DNA of 64,000 nt from Burkholderia cepacia GG4 (GTDB lineage: Bacteria; Pseudomonadota; Gammaproteobacteria; Burkholderiales; Burkholderiaceae), in NCBI RefSeq assembly GCF_000292915.1, contig NC_018513.1:3286001-3350000 (forward strand), given 5' to 3'. The notes below the pieces were generated by a model. It was given only the letters and a program-made list of their open reading frames with translations, was not told the DNA's origin and searched no databases. The translations under genes were made by a program, and so were the position numbers. Below, one piece after another: positions 47,943 through 54,801 of this stretch. How positions within the stretch are numbered: the first letter of the stretch is position 1; the number at the start of each line of letters is the position of its first letter.

Positions 47943-48721
47943 GCTACGCGCCTTCCCTGTTCGGCGACAACGCGCCGGCCCCGCTGCATACCCCGGCGTC
48001 GACCGACGCCGCGTTCCAGGCCCGTTCGCTGCTCGACCTGCTGTACGACGGGTTCTTCATGCTGTTCCTGCTCAAGAACGGCCGCGCGCCCGACAGCGCG
48101 AGCGAGTTCAGCACGAAGATCCAGGAATTCCTGTCGGATTTCGAGCGCGGCGCAAAGAAGCTGAACATCGCGGCCGAGGATGTCTACAGCGCGAAGTTCG
48201 CGTATTGCGCGGCCGTCGACGAAATGGTGCTGTCGTCGCAGTTCAAGATTCGCGCCGACTGGGAACGCCGGCCGCTGCAGCTCGTGCTGTTCGGCGAGCA
48301 GCTCGCGGGCGAGAAGTTCTTCCAGTATCTCGAGGATTGCCGCGCGCAGGGCGCGGCGCGGCTGCAGTCGCTCGAAGTGTTCCACATGTGCCTGCTGCTC
48401 GGCTTCCAGGGCAAGTATCTGCTCGAAGGGCCGGAGAAGCTCGCGTATCTGACCGCGCGGCTCGGCGATGAAATCGCGCACATGAAGGGCAAGCGCGCGC
48501 CGTTCGCGCCGCACTGGCCGCTGCCGGACCAGATCGCGCACCGGTTGAAGCGCGAAGTGCCGGTATGGGCGATCGGTGCCGTGTTCGCGCTCGTCGCGCT
48601 GCTCGGGTATCTCGGGCTAAACACGTACCTGAAGGACAAGACGCTGCAGGCGCTTGCACCGTATTCGCAGGTGATCAAGGTCGGGCCGGAGTCGGCGAAC
48701 CTGACGATTTCGCTGCCTTGA
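47939..48721 (+). CDS. tssL: Type VI inner-membrane protein TssL (DotU), short form
   Basis: This 260-residue protein has the DotU cytoplasmic domain with LFGEQLAGEKFFQYLE and LEVFHMCLLLGFQGKY, followed by one C-terminal membrane helix (about 204-224). No peptidoglycan-binding OmpA domain follows, so this is the short TssL; the separate OmpA-like gene in the cluster may supply that function. The start ATG overlaps the tssK stop. A perfect bidirectional terminator lies downstream. Confidence 0.96.
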   Translation: MSYAPSLFGDNAPAPLHTPASTDAAFQARSLLDLLYDGFFMLFLLKNGRAPDSASEFSTKIQEFLSDFERGAKKLNIAAEDVYSAKFAYCAAVDEMVLSSQFKIRADWERRPLQLVLFGEQLAGEKFFQYLEDCRAQGAARLQSLEVFHMCLLLGFQGKYLLEGPEKLAYLTARLGDEIAHMKGKRAPFAPHWPLPDQIAHRLKREVPVWAIGAVFALVALLGYLGLNTYLKDKTLQALAPYSQVIKVGPESANLTISLP

Positions 48722-48748
48722 GGGCCGGGCTTCGCTCGAACGCTGTTG

Positions 48749-48791
48749 CCACAGTGAAAAAGGACCGCCATGCGGTCCTTTTTCACTGTGG
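48749..48791. terminator. Long perfect palindromic terminator after tssL
   Basis: A 20-bp stem (48749-48768 with 48772-48791) closes on a 3-base loop. The inner stem GGACCGC/GCGGTCC is flanked by AAAAA and TTTTT, giving intrinsic termination in both directions, and CCACAGTG/CACTGTGG extends the pairing. Confidence 0.95.
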
Positions 48792-48807
48792 CGCGCGCCG
48801 CACGTCG

Positions 48808-49125
48808 TCAGAACAGAATGAACTCGTCGTTCTCGACGTAAAACACGAACGCGTCGAACAACTGCGCGACACTCGGTTCGTCGACCTGGTCATGCGCGTT
48901 GATCACAATGTCCTCGATCGTCGTGCTGGCCAGCGTGACGCGCCAGCCGGGTTGCGTTGCGATGGCAGGCGGCGTGTCGGCGTCGGCGTCGCGATCGTCT
49001 TCGGCGAATGCACCCGCCGTGTCGAGCGTCCACGGCATCGGCGGCAGACAAAGCCATCCGGAGAAATCCCCCGGGCGTTCGAGAATGTGTTTCAGCGACA
49101 CTTCGGTCGCGGTGATGGTCGGCAT
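48808..49125 (-). CDS. Small acidic protein of unknown function
   Basis: This 105-residue acidic protein, from ATG 49125 (MPTITATEVSLKHILERPGDFSGW), has a Trp/Leu/Pro-rich N-terminal half, a disordered Asp-rich loop (EDDRDADADTP) and a C-terminal half with TIEDIVINAHDQVDEPS and FYVENDEFILF. It reads like a folded protein, and I recall similar small proteins of unassigned function (DUF7716-like), but I cannot confirm. It converges with tssL across the palindromic terminator. No ribosome site is obvious. Confidence 0.65.
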   Translation of the reverse strand: MPTITATEVSLKHILERPGDFSGWLCLPPMPWTLDTAGAFAEDDRDADADTPPAIATQPGWRVTLASTTIEDIVINAHDQVDEPSVAQLFDAFVFYVENDEFILF

Positions 49126-49464
49126 GGGTATTGCGATGGTAACTGGGTAAATACGCCCCAACGGCAGCGCGACGGTCGCACGGCAAGGTGCGCGCCGCCG
49201 CCGCACGCGTCGGCAAGCCGTGATTATGCCAATTCCGCTGGCACGAGGCCGCGCGCACTGGTGTCGCCGGCCTGCACCGCCCCCGCAGCGCCCTCCTGCG
49301 CACGCCCCCAACCCGCCGCCGGTTGATATCGATTGCAATCAGGGCCAATTCGACTTTCGGCGCGGCCCGGTTGCGAGTAGTGTCTACGTGCCCGTATTCC
49401 GGCCAGGTCGAGGCACGATCGATGCCCGACGCTCAATTGCCACACTGAACACTGGAGATCTGCG
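49126..49464. other. Upstream region of the solute-binding protein gene
   Basis: I see no gene in these 339 bases. They hold the promoters of the divergent 105-residue gene and the solute-binding protein gene; a GGAGATCTGCG ribosome site ends it. GC is somewhat lower near 49320-49380. Confidence 0.5.
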
Positions 49465-50265
49465 ATGAAACGTTCGAAGTTCCTGCTGTCGGGCCTGCTG
49501 CTCGCATCCGCCCTCGGTTTCACGGCCGTCGCCGCGCACGCGGACGACCTGCTCGATTCGGTGAAGAAAGCCGGCGTGCTGCGCGTCGGCCTCGAAGGCA
49601 CGTATCCGCCGTTCAACTCGCGCGGCACGTCGGGGCAGCTCGAGGGTTTCGACGTCGACGTCGCGAATGCGGTCGCCGGCAAGCTCGGCGTGAAGACGCA
49701 GTTCGTCCCGACCGAATGGAGCGGCATCATCGCGGGGCTGCAGGCCGGCAAGTTCGACGTGATCGTCAATCAGGTCACGATCACGCCGCAGCGCAAGGAA
49801 GTGCTCGACTTCAGCGTGCCGTACACGTACTCGGCTGCGCAACTGATCCAGCGCAAGGACGACACGCGCAACTTCAAGTCGCTCGATGAATTCAAGGGCA
49901 AGAAGCTCGGCGTGACGCTCGGCACCAACTACGACCAGATGGCGCGCAGCGTGCCCGGCATCGAGGTGCAGACGTATCCGGGCGCGCCGGAGAAGCTGCG
50001 CGACCTCGCAGCGGGCCGAATCGAGGCAACGCTCGACGACCGCCTGATGCTGCCGTACATGATCAAGACCTCGAACCTGCCGCTGCGCGCGGGTGCGGTG
50101 CTGAACGGCGGCAAGCAGGAGATGGCGATCCCGTTCCGCAAGGGCAATCCGAAGTTCGAGAAGGCGATCAACGATGCGCTGGATTCGCTGGGCAAGGAAG
50201 GCACGTTGAAGAAGATCTCGATGCACTGGTTCGGCAGCGACGTGACGGTGCCGGTCGCGCAGTAA
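49465..50265 (+). CDS. Periplasmic amino-acid-binding protein (cystine/FliY type)
   Basis: This 266-residue solute-binding protein of a polar amino-acid ABC transporter has a signal peptide of 26 residues ending AHA. The family-3 binding-protein pattern is clear: LRVGLEGTYPPFN, GFDVDVANAVAGKLG, FVPTEWSGIIAGLQAGKFD and LGTNYDQ. It most resembles cystine-binding FliY/TcyA, but the ligand is inferred. No permease or ATPase gene lies beside it, so it is an orphan here. Confidence 0.9.
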   Translation: MKRSKFLLSGLLLASALGFTAVAAHADDLLDSVKKAGVLRVGLEGTYPPFNSRGTSGQLEGFDVDVANAVAGKLGVKTQFVPTEWSGIIAGLQAGKFDVIVNQVTITPQRKEVLDFSVPYTYSAAQLIQRKDDTRNFKSLDEFKGKKLGVTLGTNYDQMARSVPGIEVQTYPGAPEKLRDLAAGRIEATLDDRLMLPYMIKTSNLPLRAGAVLNGGKQEMAIPFRKGNPKFEKAINDALDSLGKEGTLKKISMHWFGSDVTVPVAQ

Positions 50266-50286
50266 GCGGATCCCCGTGTTTTGGAT

Positions 50287-50321
50287 GCGTCACGTCCTTC
50301 GCTGCTGCGAAGGCGTGACGC
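50287..50321. terminator. Hairpin between convergent genes
   Basis: GCGTCACG-T-CCTTCGC (50287-50302) pairs with GCGAAGG-CGTGACGC (50307-50321) around a 4-base loop with one bulged T. There is no T-run, but the position between convergent stop codons suggests a terminator or mRNA-stabilising element. Confidence 0.55.
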
Positions 50322-50346
50322 TCATCTGCAGTTCTGTTCCCTTCCC

Positions 50347-50550
50347 TCAAGCCGCTTCGTCGAAGCGCGCGAGCAGCAGCTGTCCGATCGGCGTCAGCGC
50401 CGGGCGCGCAGCCACCGCATTCACGCGTACCTGCGTATCGTCAACCAGCCGTTTTTCGACGAGCACGGCGAAAGCCGGGGTCGACGGGTCGACGCTGTCC
50501 GGTGCGCGTGCAATGCGCAGCAGCATCGAAAATTCATGTGGACTCAACAT
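50347..50550 (-). CDS. 67-residue protein of unknown function
   Basis: This short protein begins at ATG 50550 (MLSPHEFSMLLRIARAPD) with an AGGAG ribosome site. Its composition suggests a small winged-helix-like fold: two amphipathic helices, then LVEKRLVDDTQV and a C-terminal helix LTPIGQLLLARFDEAA. I recognise no named family; it may be a short DNA-binding protein. It stands alone. Confidence 0.6.
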   Translation of the reverse strand: MLSPHEFSMLLRIARAPDSVDPSTPAFAVLVEKRLVDDTQVRVNAVAARPALTPIGQLLLARFDEAA

Positions 50551-50982
50551 GGTCCCAGTCTCCTGATCGTCGGCGATCCAGCTCAATCGGCGTCGATCGT
50601 GTTTTCGAATGGAATGGTGCGATGCATGGTCAATGCGTCGCCGGGAGCGAGATCCCGGTTGTCCGCCTGCGCGACGCGGGCACGGCGTCGCATGCGGGTT
50701 GCGCACGCCCGGTCGAGGCGATGGTGCCGCGACGGGAACGTGCAACCTTAGGGGGGCATCGTGACGCGGGCATGACAGGAACAGGGGGCGTAACTGCGGA
50801 GCGACAGGCGCGGATCGCGCGGGCGCGTCTGCGGGTACGCGAGTCGCCGAAGATCCTGCCGGGGCATCATGCTTGGCTGGGCAGCTCAGGCCGATGTGGG
50901 GCGAGCGGCGCTTGCTGCCTGCGACGCAGGATTACGTTTCGACAGTGGTTGGACGGCGCGTTGGCAAACCGCGCGGCCTCCG
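50551..50982. other. Region without a supported gene; upstream of toxin remnant
   Basis: These 432 bases hold frames in several phases but none with recognisable protein character. A HigB-like toxin should begin around 50820, yet its N-terminal half cannot be found in any of the three forward frames, so this is probably decayed sequence. Confidence 0.5.
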
Positions 50983-51150
50983 GGACTGTGGGAAATCCGC
51001 ATGACCGGGCGTGATGGCATCGCGCGGGCGAGATACGTCGCTCGGACACGGCAACGCCTGATCGTGCTGCACGTGTTCGTGAAGAAGACGCAGAGAACAC
51101 CGCGTCGCGCTATCGAAATGGCGTGCGCCCGGATGAATGAGGATTGCGCG
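50983..51150 (+). pseudogene. HigB/Gp49-like toxin, C-terminal remnant
   Basis: The translated segment LWEIRMTGRDGIARARYV, then LIVLHVFVKKTQRTP and RAIEMACARM, is the C-terminal half of RelE-superfamily HigB (phage Gp49-like) toxins. The first half of such a toxin (about 45 residues) is not recognisable upstream in any frame. No stop codon separates the segment from the antitoxin that follows, and both are in the same frame. Intact toxins of this family cut mRNA on the ribosome; this copy is very likely inactive. Confidence 0.65.
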
Positions 51151-51894
51151 ATGACCAGCCTTGCAACTTTGAAGAAGCGCCTGCTGGCCGATCCGGCTAC
51201 GCAGGCCGAGTATGACGCACAAGCACCGGAGTTCGCCGTTGCCCGCAAGCCGGTCGCGGCACGCGTACGCGCCGGATTGACGCAGGAACAGGTCGCGGAG
51301 AGGATGGAGACCACTCAATCGACCATCGCGCGGATGGAGAGTGGTCGCGCGATGCCGTCGCTGCGCACGCTGTCGCGCTACGCCGAGGCAACGGGAAGCC
51401 GGGCCGTGGTACATCTGGAAGCGATGAAGTCGTTCGATTGCCGCGTGATGGCACCACGCGCGCGCAAGGCCCACGCAGGCGATCGCCGCAAACGAAAAAG
51501 GGGTTACGGAAAATTCCGTAACCCCTCTTCGGATTTGGTGCCGGCTGCAGCACTCGAACCATCCGCTGAAACCGTTGCCGCACATGGATTCCAGCGACTT
51601 CAATCCAAAAAGTACCAACACCGATACCAACAACCCTGCTGGCTGCAGGCGTACGACTGCGGACTGAGCCAATCGCCGCACTCCCACCCGACGAACATAC
51701 TAGCTCGCGCCGGACAAGTCTTTCAGGCGGACACCCTCGTAAAATATGTAGTGACGCTGTTCCAGCCGCACATAGGTAGCCGCCAGCTTGGCGCCGAAGT
51801 CGCGGGAGTTCAGCTTCTCGTAGCTGCGATTTGCCGCAGTCCATGCGAGGTAGTCCTCATGGAGAGATTTGTACTGCGTTTTCCCTTGGAATGA
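51151..51894 (+). CDS. HigA-like XRE antitoxin with lost stop codon
   Basis: From ATG 51151 (AGGA upstream) the frame begins MTSLATLKKRLLADPATQ and has a clear XRE helix-turn-helix: AGLTQEQVAERMETTQSTIARMESG, ending ATGSRAVVHLE near residue 89. HigA proteins of this type usually stop about there. Here no stop is met, and the frame runs on for over 150 residues across a terminator and an integration site, ending at TGA 51892-51894 within the antisense of the primase gene. Only about 51151-51420 is likely to be meaningful. With its toxin decayed, selection to keep the stop may have been lost. Confidence 0.65.
   Translation: MTSLATLKKRLLADPATQAEYDAQAPEFAVARKPVAARVRAGLTQEQVAERMETTQSTIARMESGRAMPSLRTLSRYAEATGSRAVVHLEAMKSFDCRVMAPRARKAHAGDRRKRKRGYGKFRNPSSDLVPAAALEPSAETVAAHGFQRLQSKKYQHRYQQPCWLQAYDCGLSQSPHSHPTNILARAGQVFQADTLVKYVVTLFQPHIGSRQLGAEVAGVQLLVAAICRSPCEVVLMERFVLRFPLE
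51495..51526 (-). terminator. tRNA-style terminator at island boundary
   Basis: AGGGGTTACGGAA (51499-51511) and TTCCGTAACCCCT (51514-51526) are perfectly complementary. On the minus strand the stem runs into five T residues (A-run 51495-51499). It lies 10 bases downstream of a tRNA-like CCA end on the same strand, as expected for the original terminator of a tRNA gene. Confidence 0.88.
51536..51560 (-). other. tRNA 3'-end fragment, probable attachment site (att)
   Basis: Read on the minus strand, the 25 bases give a T-loop TTCGAGT, then GCTGC, then AGCCGGC-A-CCA: the T-arm 3' strand, acceptor 3' strand, discriminator and encoded CCA of a tRNA gene. The 5' strand of the T-stem is wrong (GATGG, which cannot pair with GCTGC) and no anticodon arm follows, so this is not a functional tRNA. 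It is the short duplicate left when an element integrates in a tRNA 3' end. The acceptor implies an intact gene starting GCCGGCT; identity not assigned. Confidence 0.75.
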
Positions 51895-54015
51895 CATCGT
51901 ACGTTCCTCGCGCCATGCCTCAAAGCCATCCGCACGTTTGCGTTGCTCGTTACCCGCCCTGCGGACCCTCTCGGGCGGCTGCAAGCCGTTCTCAAGGTAG
52001 TCGCGCAACCCCTGTAGTAGCAGATTCAGGATACCCGGCAATTGGAGAAGTAGCTTGCTCTTAAGGTCGCGGTCAATCTCCTCGTCCGAAAACGTGTGCA
52101 TAAATGGTATGACAATGATGCGGCGCCAGATGGCGTTATCGTCGGCACTGATTACCGGCATTTCGTTCGCGATCATGACCGGCGTGAACTCGGGCAGAAA
52201 CTCGACATCTGCACCGTAAAGCGCTCGTGCCGCCACACGATCCCCGCCTGTCAACTGCTTGACCAACCCTCCATCGAGCGTATGCTTTTTGGTCGGCTCA
52301 TTCACGCTCACGAACCGCTTTCCCTCTAGTTTCGCGATCGACGGCGTCGGTCCGTCTGTCATCGTGCCCTTGGCCATGAGCGCCGAAACTCCCAAGGTGC
52401 AGGCCAAGCCCCCGAAAATCGCATTTAGCACCTCGACGGCAACCGATTTGCCATTGCGCCCGGTCGGGCCCAGAAAAAACACGAAGAGATGCTCTTTCGG
52501 CTTGCCGAGCAGCATTTGGCCGCAGAGGCGCAGGAAGAACCGGACAAGCTCGTCGTCCCCCTCGAATATCTCGGCAAGAAACGCCTCAAATCTCGGAGCA
52601 CTCGCTTGCGGGTCAAACGTTACCGCGCTGTTGTGATACGAGATCGGTCTGATACGGCCAGGAACCAATTCGCCGCTTAGCAGGTTCAACACGCCGTTGG
52701 CAACGGGGAAGTACGGATACTTCGTCGCCTGCAGCGAATCCGATGCATCGAGCATAAATTCCAGTGCGGTACGGCCAAGCGAATCCAATGCTTGGCCGCT
52801 TCCCGAATGCTTCGCGACGGCAGCAACCACCGCTAGATTGCTATCTGTGCCGCTCGCCTTCTGGATCAAACGATGACCGTACGACTCGACAACAGTCCTG
52901 AACGCAAACTGATCGAGCCGAGCGTAACGGTTCTCGTTCCAACGCAGCGCTTGCAGCCACTGTTTCTCGCCATGCCCATTGCGAGCAACTGCGATGTCCG
53001 GATACATAATGTCTGCCAGCATCCGGCCAAGGCTACGCTCGTTCAACACTTCGCGGGCCGCCGCAACCTTGCGTCGACCGGGGTTTGTCCAGCCCTTGAG
53101 TTGCGCCATGTAGAAAATCGACGAAGGCGATGCCGACGCTCCGGCTGCGAAGGACTTCCACGCGATCTGCATCCGGTGTTCGTCGTACTTGTTCGAGCGA
53201 CGCGACCACTCGTCAACAAGCTTGAATCCGTCTTCGCCAAGCGCTGCTGCGGCCCCAATCACCTTGATCCACGTGTCATACGGATCGGGGTCTATGTGAT
53301 GCAACGCGTCGCGCAGATCGGCAAGGCGATGGCGTTTGTCCTCGTCGGTCTTGACCGACACGCCAAGCGAACGTGTCACCGGGATGCGCGCCTGCAATGA
53401 CGCCGCGATTAGATCGACATCGAATGCGGCAGCTAGCTCGTCATAGTCGTACCACCGGTCCGGCTCGTACAGCGACAACGCCACTTCGTTGCCGTGCTTT
53501 TGGTTCTTGAAGCCCGGTAGGCGTATCGCTTGCGTCAGATTCGCGAAGCAGGCGTCGCCCTCGAAGCGATGTGCAAGCGCGACGACCATCTTGCGAAACA
53601 TGTCACTGTCGACAATGCGGGCCTTAAGAATCCATATCAGGTGCTGCCGACCACCAGACGTGTTGATCGCGATCGACGGACGGTACGGCGCATTATTCCA
53701 ACGAGACATGTCCACAGCGTAGTCAAGATCGACCGCGACAGCCCACGTGCCAACTACACGGGCCGACGACAAGCCATCGTCATCGGTCATGCCGATGAGC
53801 ATGAATGCTTCCCAGCCGTCAGCCTCGGACTCAGCGAAATGCTGCTGCTGGTCCGTGATCGTCCCCCAAGTGCTCGCAACCTTGAGCACCGTCCTCCCGT
53901 CCGGGCCGCGCAGTATCCACTTGATCGTGAACTTCTGCCTGTCATCATGCACCGCCTGACATACCTTCAAAGCATCCTGAAAGGCCGTATCTTTCCCCAA
54001 CTCAATCCTGCTCAT
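51700..54015 (-). CDS. P4/D5-type primase-helicase
   Basis: This 771-residue replication protein has an N-terminal RepB-like archaeo-eukaryotic primase region with VAVDLDYAVD and SGGRQHLIWIL, a PriCT-2 domain at about 232-300 (DALHHIDPDPYDTWIKVIGA), a D5-N region, then a superfamily 3 helicase with Walker A GPTGRNGKS near residue 515 and NEP/TGGD blocks after it. Phage P4 alpha-type proteins of this design start replication of satellite phages and plasmids. The start ATG 54015 has AGGA upstream. It lies next to alpA, as in P4-like islands. Confidence 0.92.
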   Translation of the reverse strand: MSRIELGKDTAFQDALKVCQAVHDDRQKFTIKWILRGPDGRTVLKVASTWGTITDQQQHFAESEADGWEAFMLIGMTDDDGLSSARVVGTWAVAVDLDYAVDMSRWNNAPYRPSIAINTSGGRQHLIWILKARIVDSDMFRKMVVALAHRFEGDACFANLTQAIRLPGFKNQKHGNEVALSLYEPDRWYDYDELAAAFDVDLIAASLQARIPVTRSLGVSVKTDEDKRHRLADLRDALHHIDPDPYDTWIKVIGAAAALGEDGFKLVDEWSRRSNKYDEHRMQIAWKSFAAGASASPSSIFYMAQLKGWTNPGRRKVAAAREVLNERSLGRMLADIMYPDIAVARNGHGEKQWLQALRWNENRYARLDQFAFRTVVESYGHRLIQKASGTDSNLAVVAAVAKHSGSGQALDSLGRTALEFMLDASDSLQATKYPYFPVANGVLNLLSGELVPGRIRPISYHNSAVTFDPQASAPRFEAFLAEIFEGDDELVRFFLRLCGQMLLGKPKEHLFVFFLGPTGRNGKSVAVEVLNAIFGGLACTLGVSALMAKGTMTDGPTPSIAKLEGKRFVSVNEPTKKHTLDGGLVKQLTGGDRVAARALYGADVEFLPEFTPVMIANEMPVISADDNAIWRRIIVIPFMHTFSDEEIDRDLKSKLLLQLPGILNLLLQGLRDYLENGLQPPERVRRAGNEQRKRADGFEAWREERTMSFQGKTQYKSLHEDYLAWTAANRSYEKLNSRDFGAKLAATYVRLEQRHYIFYEGVRLKDLSGAS

Positions 54016-54196
54016 CTTCAGTCCTAGTTGATAGGCGTGAGCATGTGAGCAGCATTGCTGTTACTTTTTTTTGCTTTTCGAAACTCGAAAACAATAAAAA
54101 AAGTGACTCACATCGCTCACGCTGAAGTCATGGTTTTTTTGCTGGGAAAGAGGCATGCGGCCGCCGCCCCCAGCAAACGGGAGTGATGTGAGTGAT

Positions 54197-54391
54197 TTAC
54201 TGGGCTTTGCTCTCCTTGATGCGATCCTGAATCCAAGCTTGTGCGTGGACCTCGGAAAAGAGAGTCTTCCGACCGCATTTGATGATGCGCGGGAAGGTCG
54301 GATCGAAACTGATTCGCTCGTACACAGCGGAGCGACTGAGGCAGACCTGTCGGCAAAGCTCGGTCAGGTCGATAAGACGATCGATGGTCAT
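54197..54391 (-). CDS. AlpA-family excisionase/regulator
   Basis: This 64-residue winged-helix protein starts at ATG 54391 (MTIDRLIDLTELCRQV) behind GAGG. The AlpA pattern is clear: LTELCRQVCLSRSAVYERI, then FPRIIKCGRKTLFSEVHAQAWI. AlpA-type proteins activate integrase or excise prophage-like islands. ATG 54400 is in frame but leaves no spacing to the ribosome site. It is upstream of the primase on the same strand and divergent from the GTPase gene. Confidence 0.88.
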   Translation of the reverse strand: MTIDRLIDLTELCRQVCLSRSAVYERISFDPTFPRIIKCGRKTLFSEVHAQAWIQDRIKESKAQ

Positions 54392-54707
54392 GGATGCCAT
54401 CCTCAACTTCAAGCAGTTATGTCTTGAATGTCGAAGACGAGGGAAGACGGTCAAATGAGATGCCAACCGTCCGGCCTTTAGGGAGGCCCACCAGCGTAAA
54501 GACAAATCGGCTGGTTACCCGGTGCAGTGGGTGCGCTGCGCGTCCTCTACGGTCGTATTCGCCGAGTGGGAAACAACCCGCTGGTGATCTCGCGACTAGC
54601 TCAGTCAAACTCTCGCACGAAGGGCTAGTGGGTCGCCAACTACTTCTCGTCCTATGTAACCGGCTGGAAGTGCTGCCAGTATGCACGAAAATCCGCTGCG
54701 ACACCAC
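54392..54707. other. Intergenic region between alpA and the GTPase operator
   Basis: No gene supported. It holds the alpA-primase promoter region and sequence leading to the GTPase operator. Frames here are open but have no protein-like composition. Confidence 0.5.
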
Positions 54708-54790
54708 GTTGTTCCGGCGTTGTTCCAGCCCATTGACAACACCCAGACTTATCGGCAATACTTCGCTCAGAGGAACAACAACGGAACAAC
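54708..54790 (+). promoter_or_regulatory. Four-octamer operator around the GTPase promoter
   Basis: GTTGTTCC occurs twice in direct order (54708-54715 and 54719-54726) and its complement GGAACAAC occurs twice (54772-54779 and 54783-54790), each pair spaced 11 bases, one helical turn. The two 19-base arms are inverted copies matching at 17 of 19. Between them lie TTGACA (54733-54738) and AATACT (54757-54762), 18 bases apart. The right arm ends 11 bases before the GTPase ATG. This is a strong candidate for a tightly regulated promoter; the binding protein is unknown. Confidence 0.8.
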
Positions 54791-54801
54791 AAGGCCAATC
54801 C

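Noticed and set aside
50869..51150. Intact HigB toxin starting at ATG 50869
   Set aside because: The first 38 residues do not resemble the toxin family and no stop separates it from the antitoxin, so it is treated as a remnant.
51536..51560. Functional tRNA gene
   Set aside because: Only the 3' end is present; the T-stem 5' strand does not pair and no anticodon or D arm follows.
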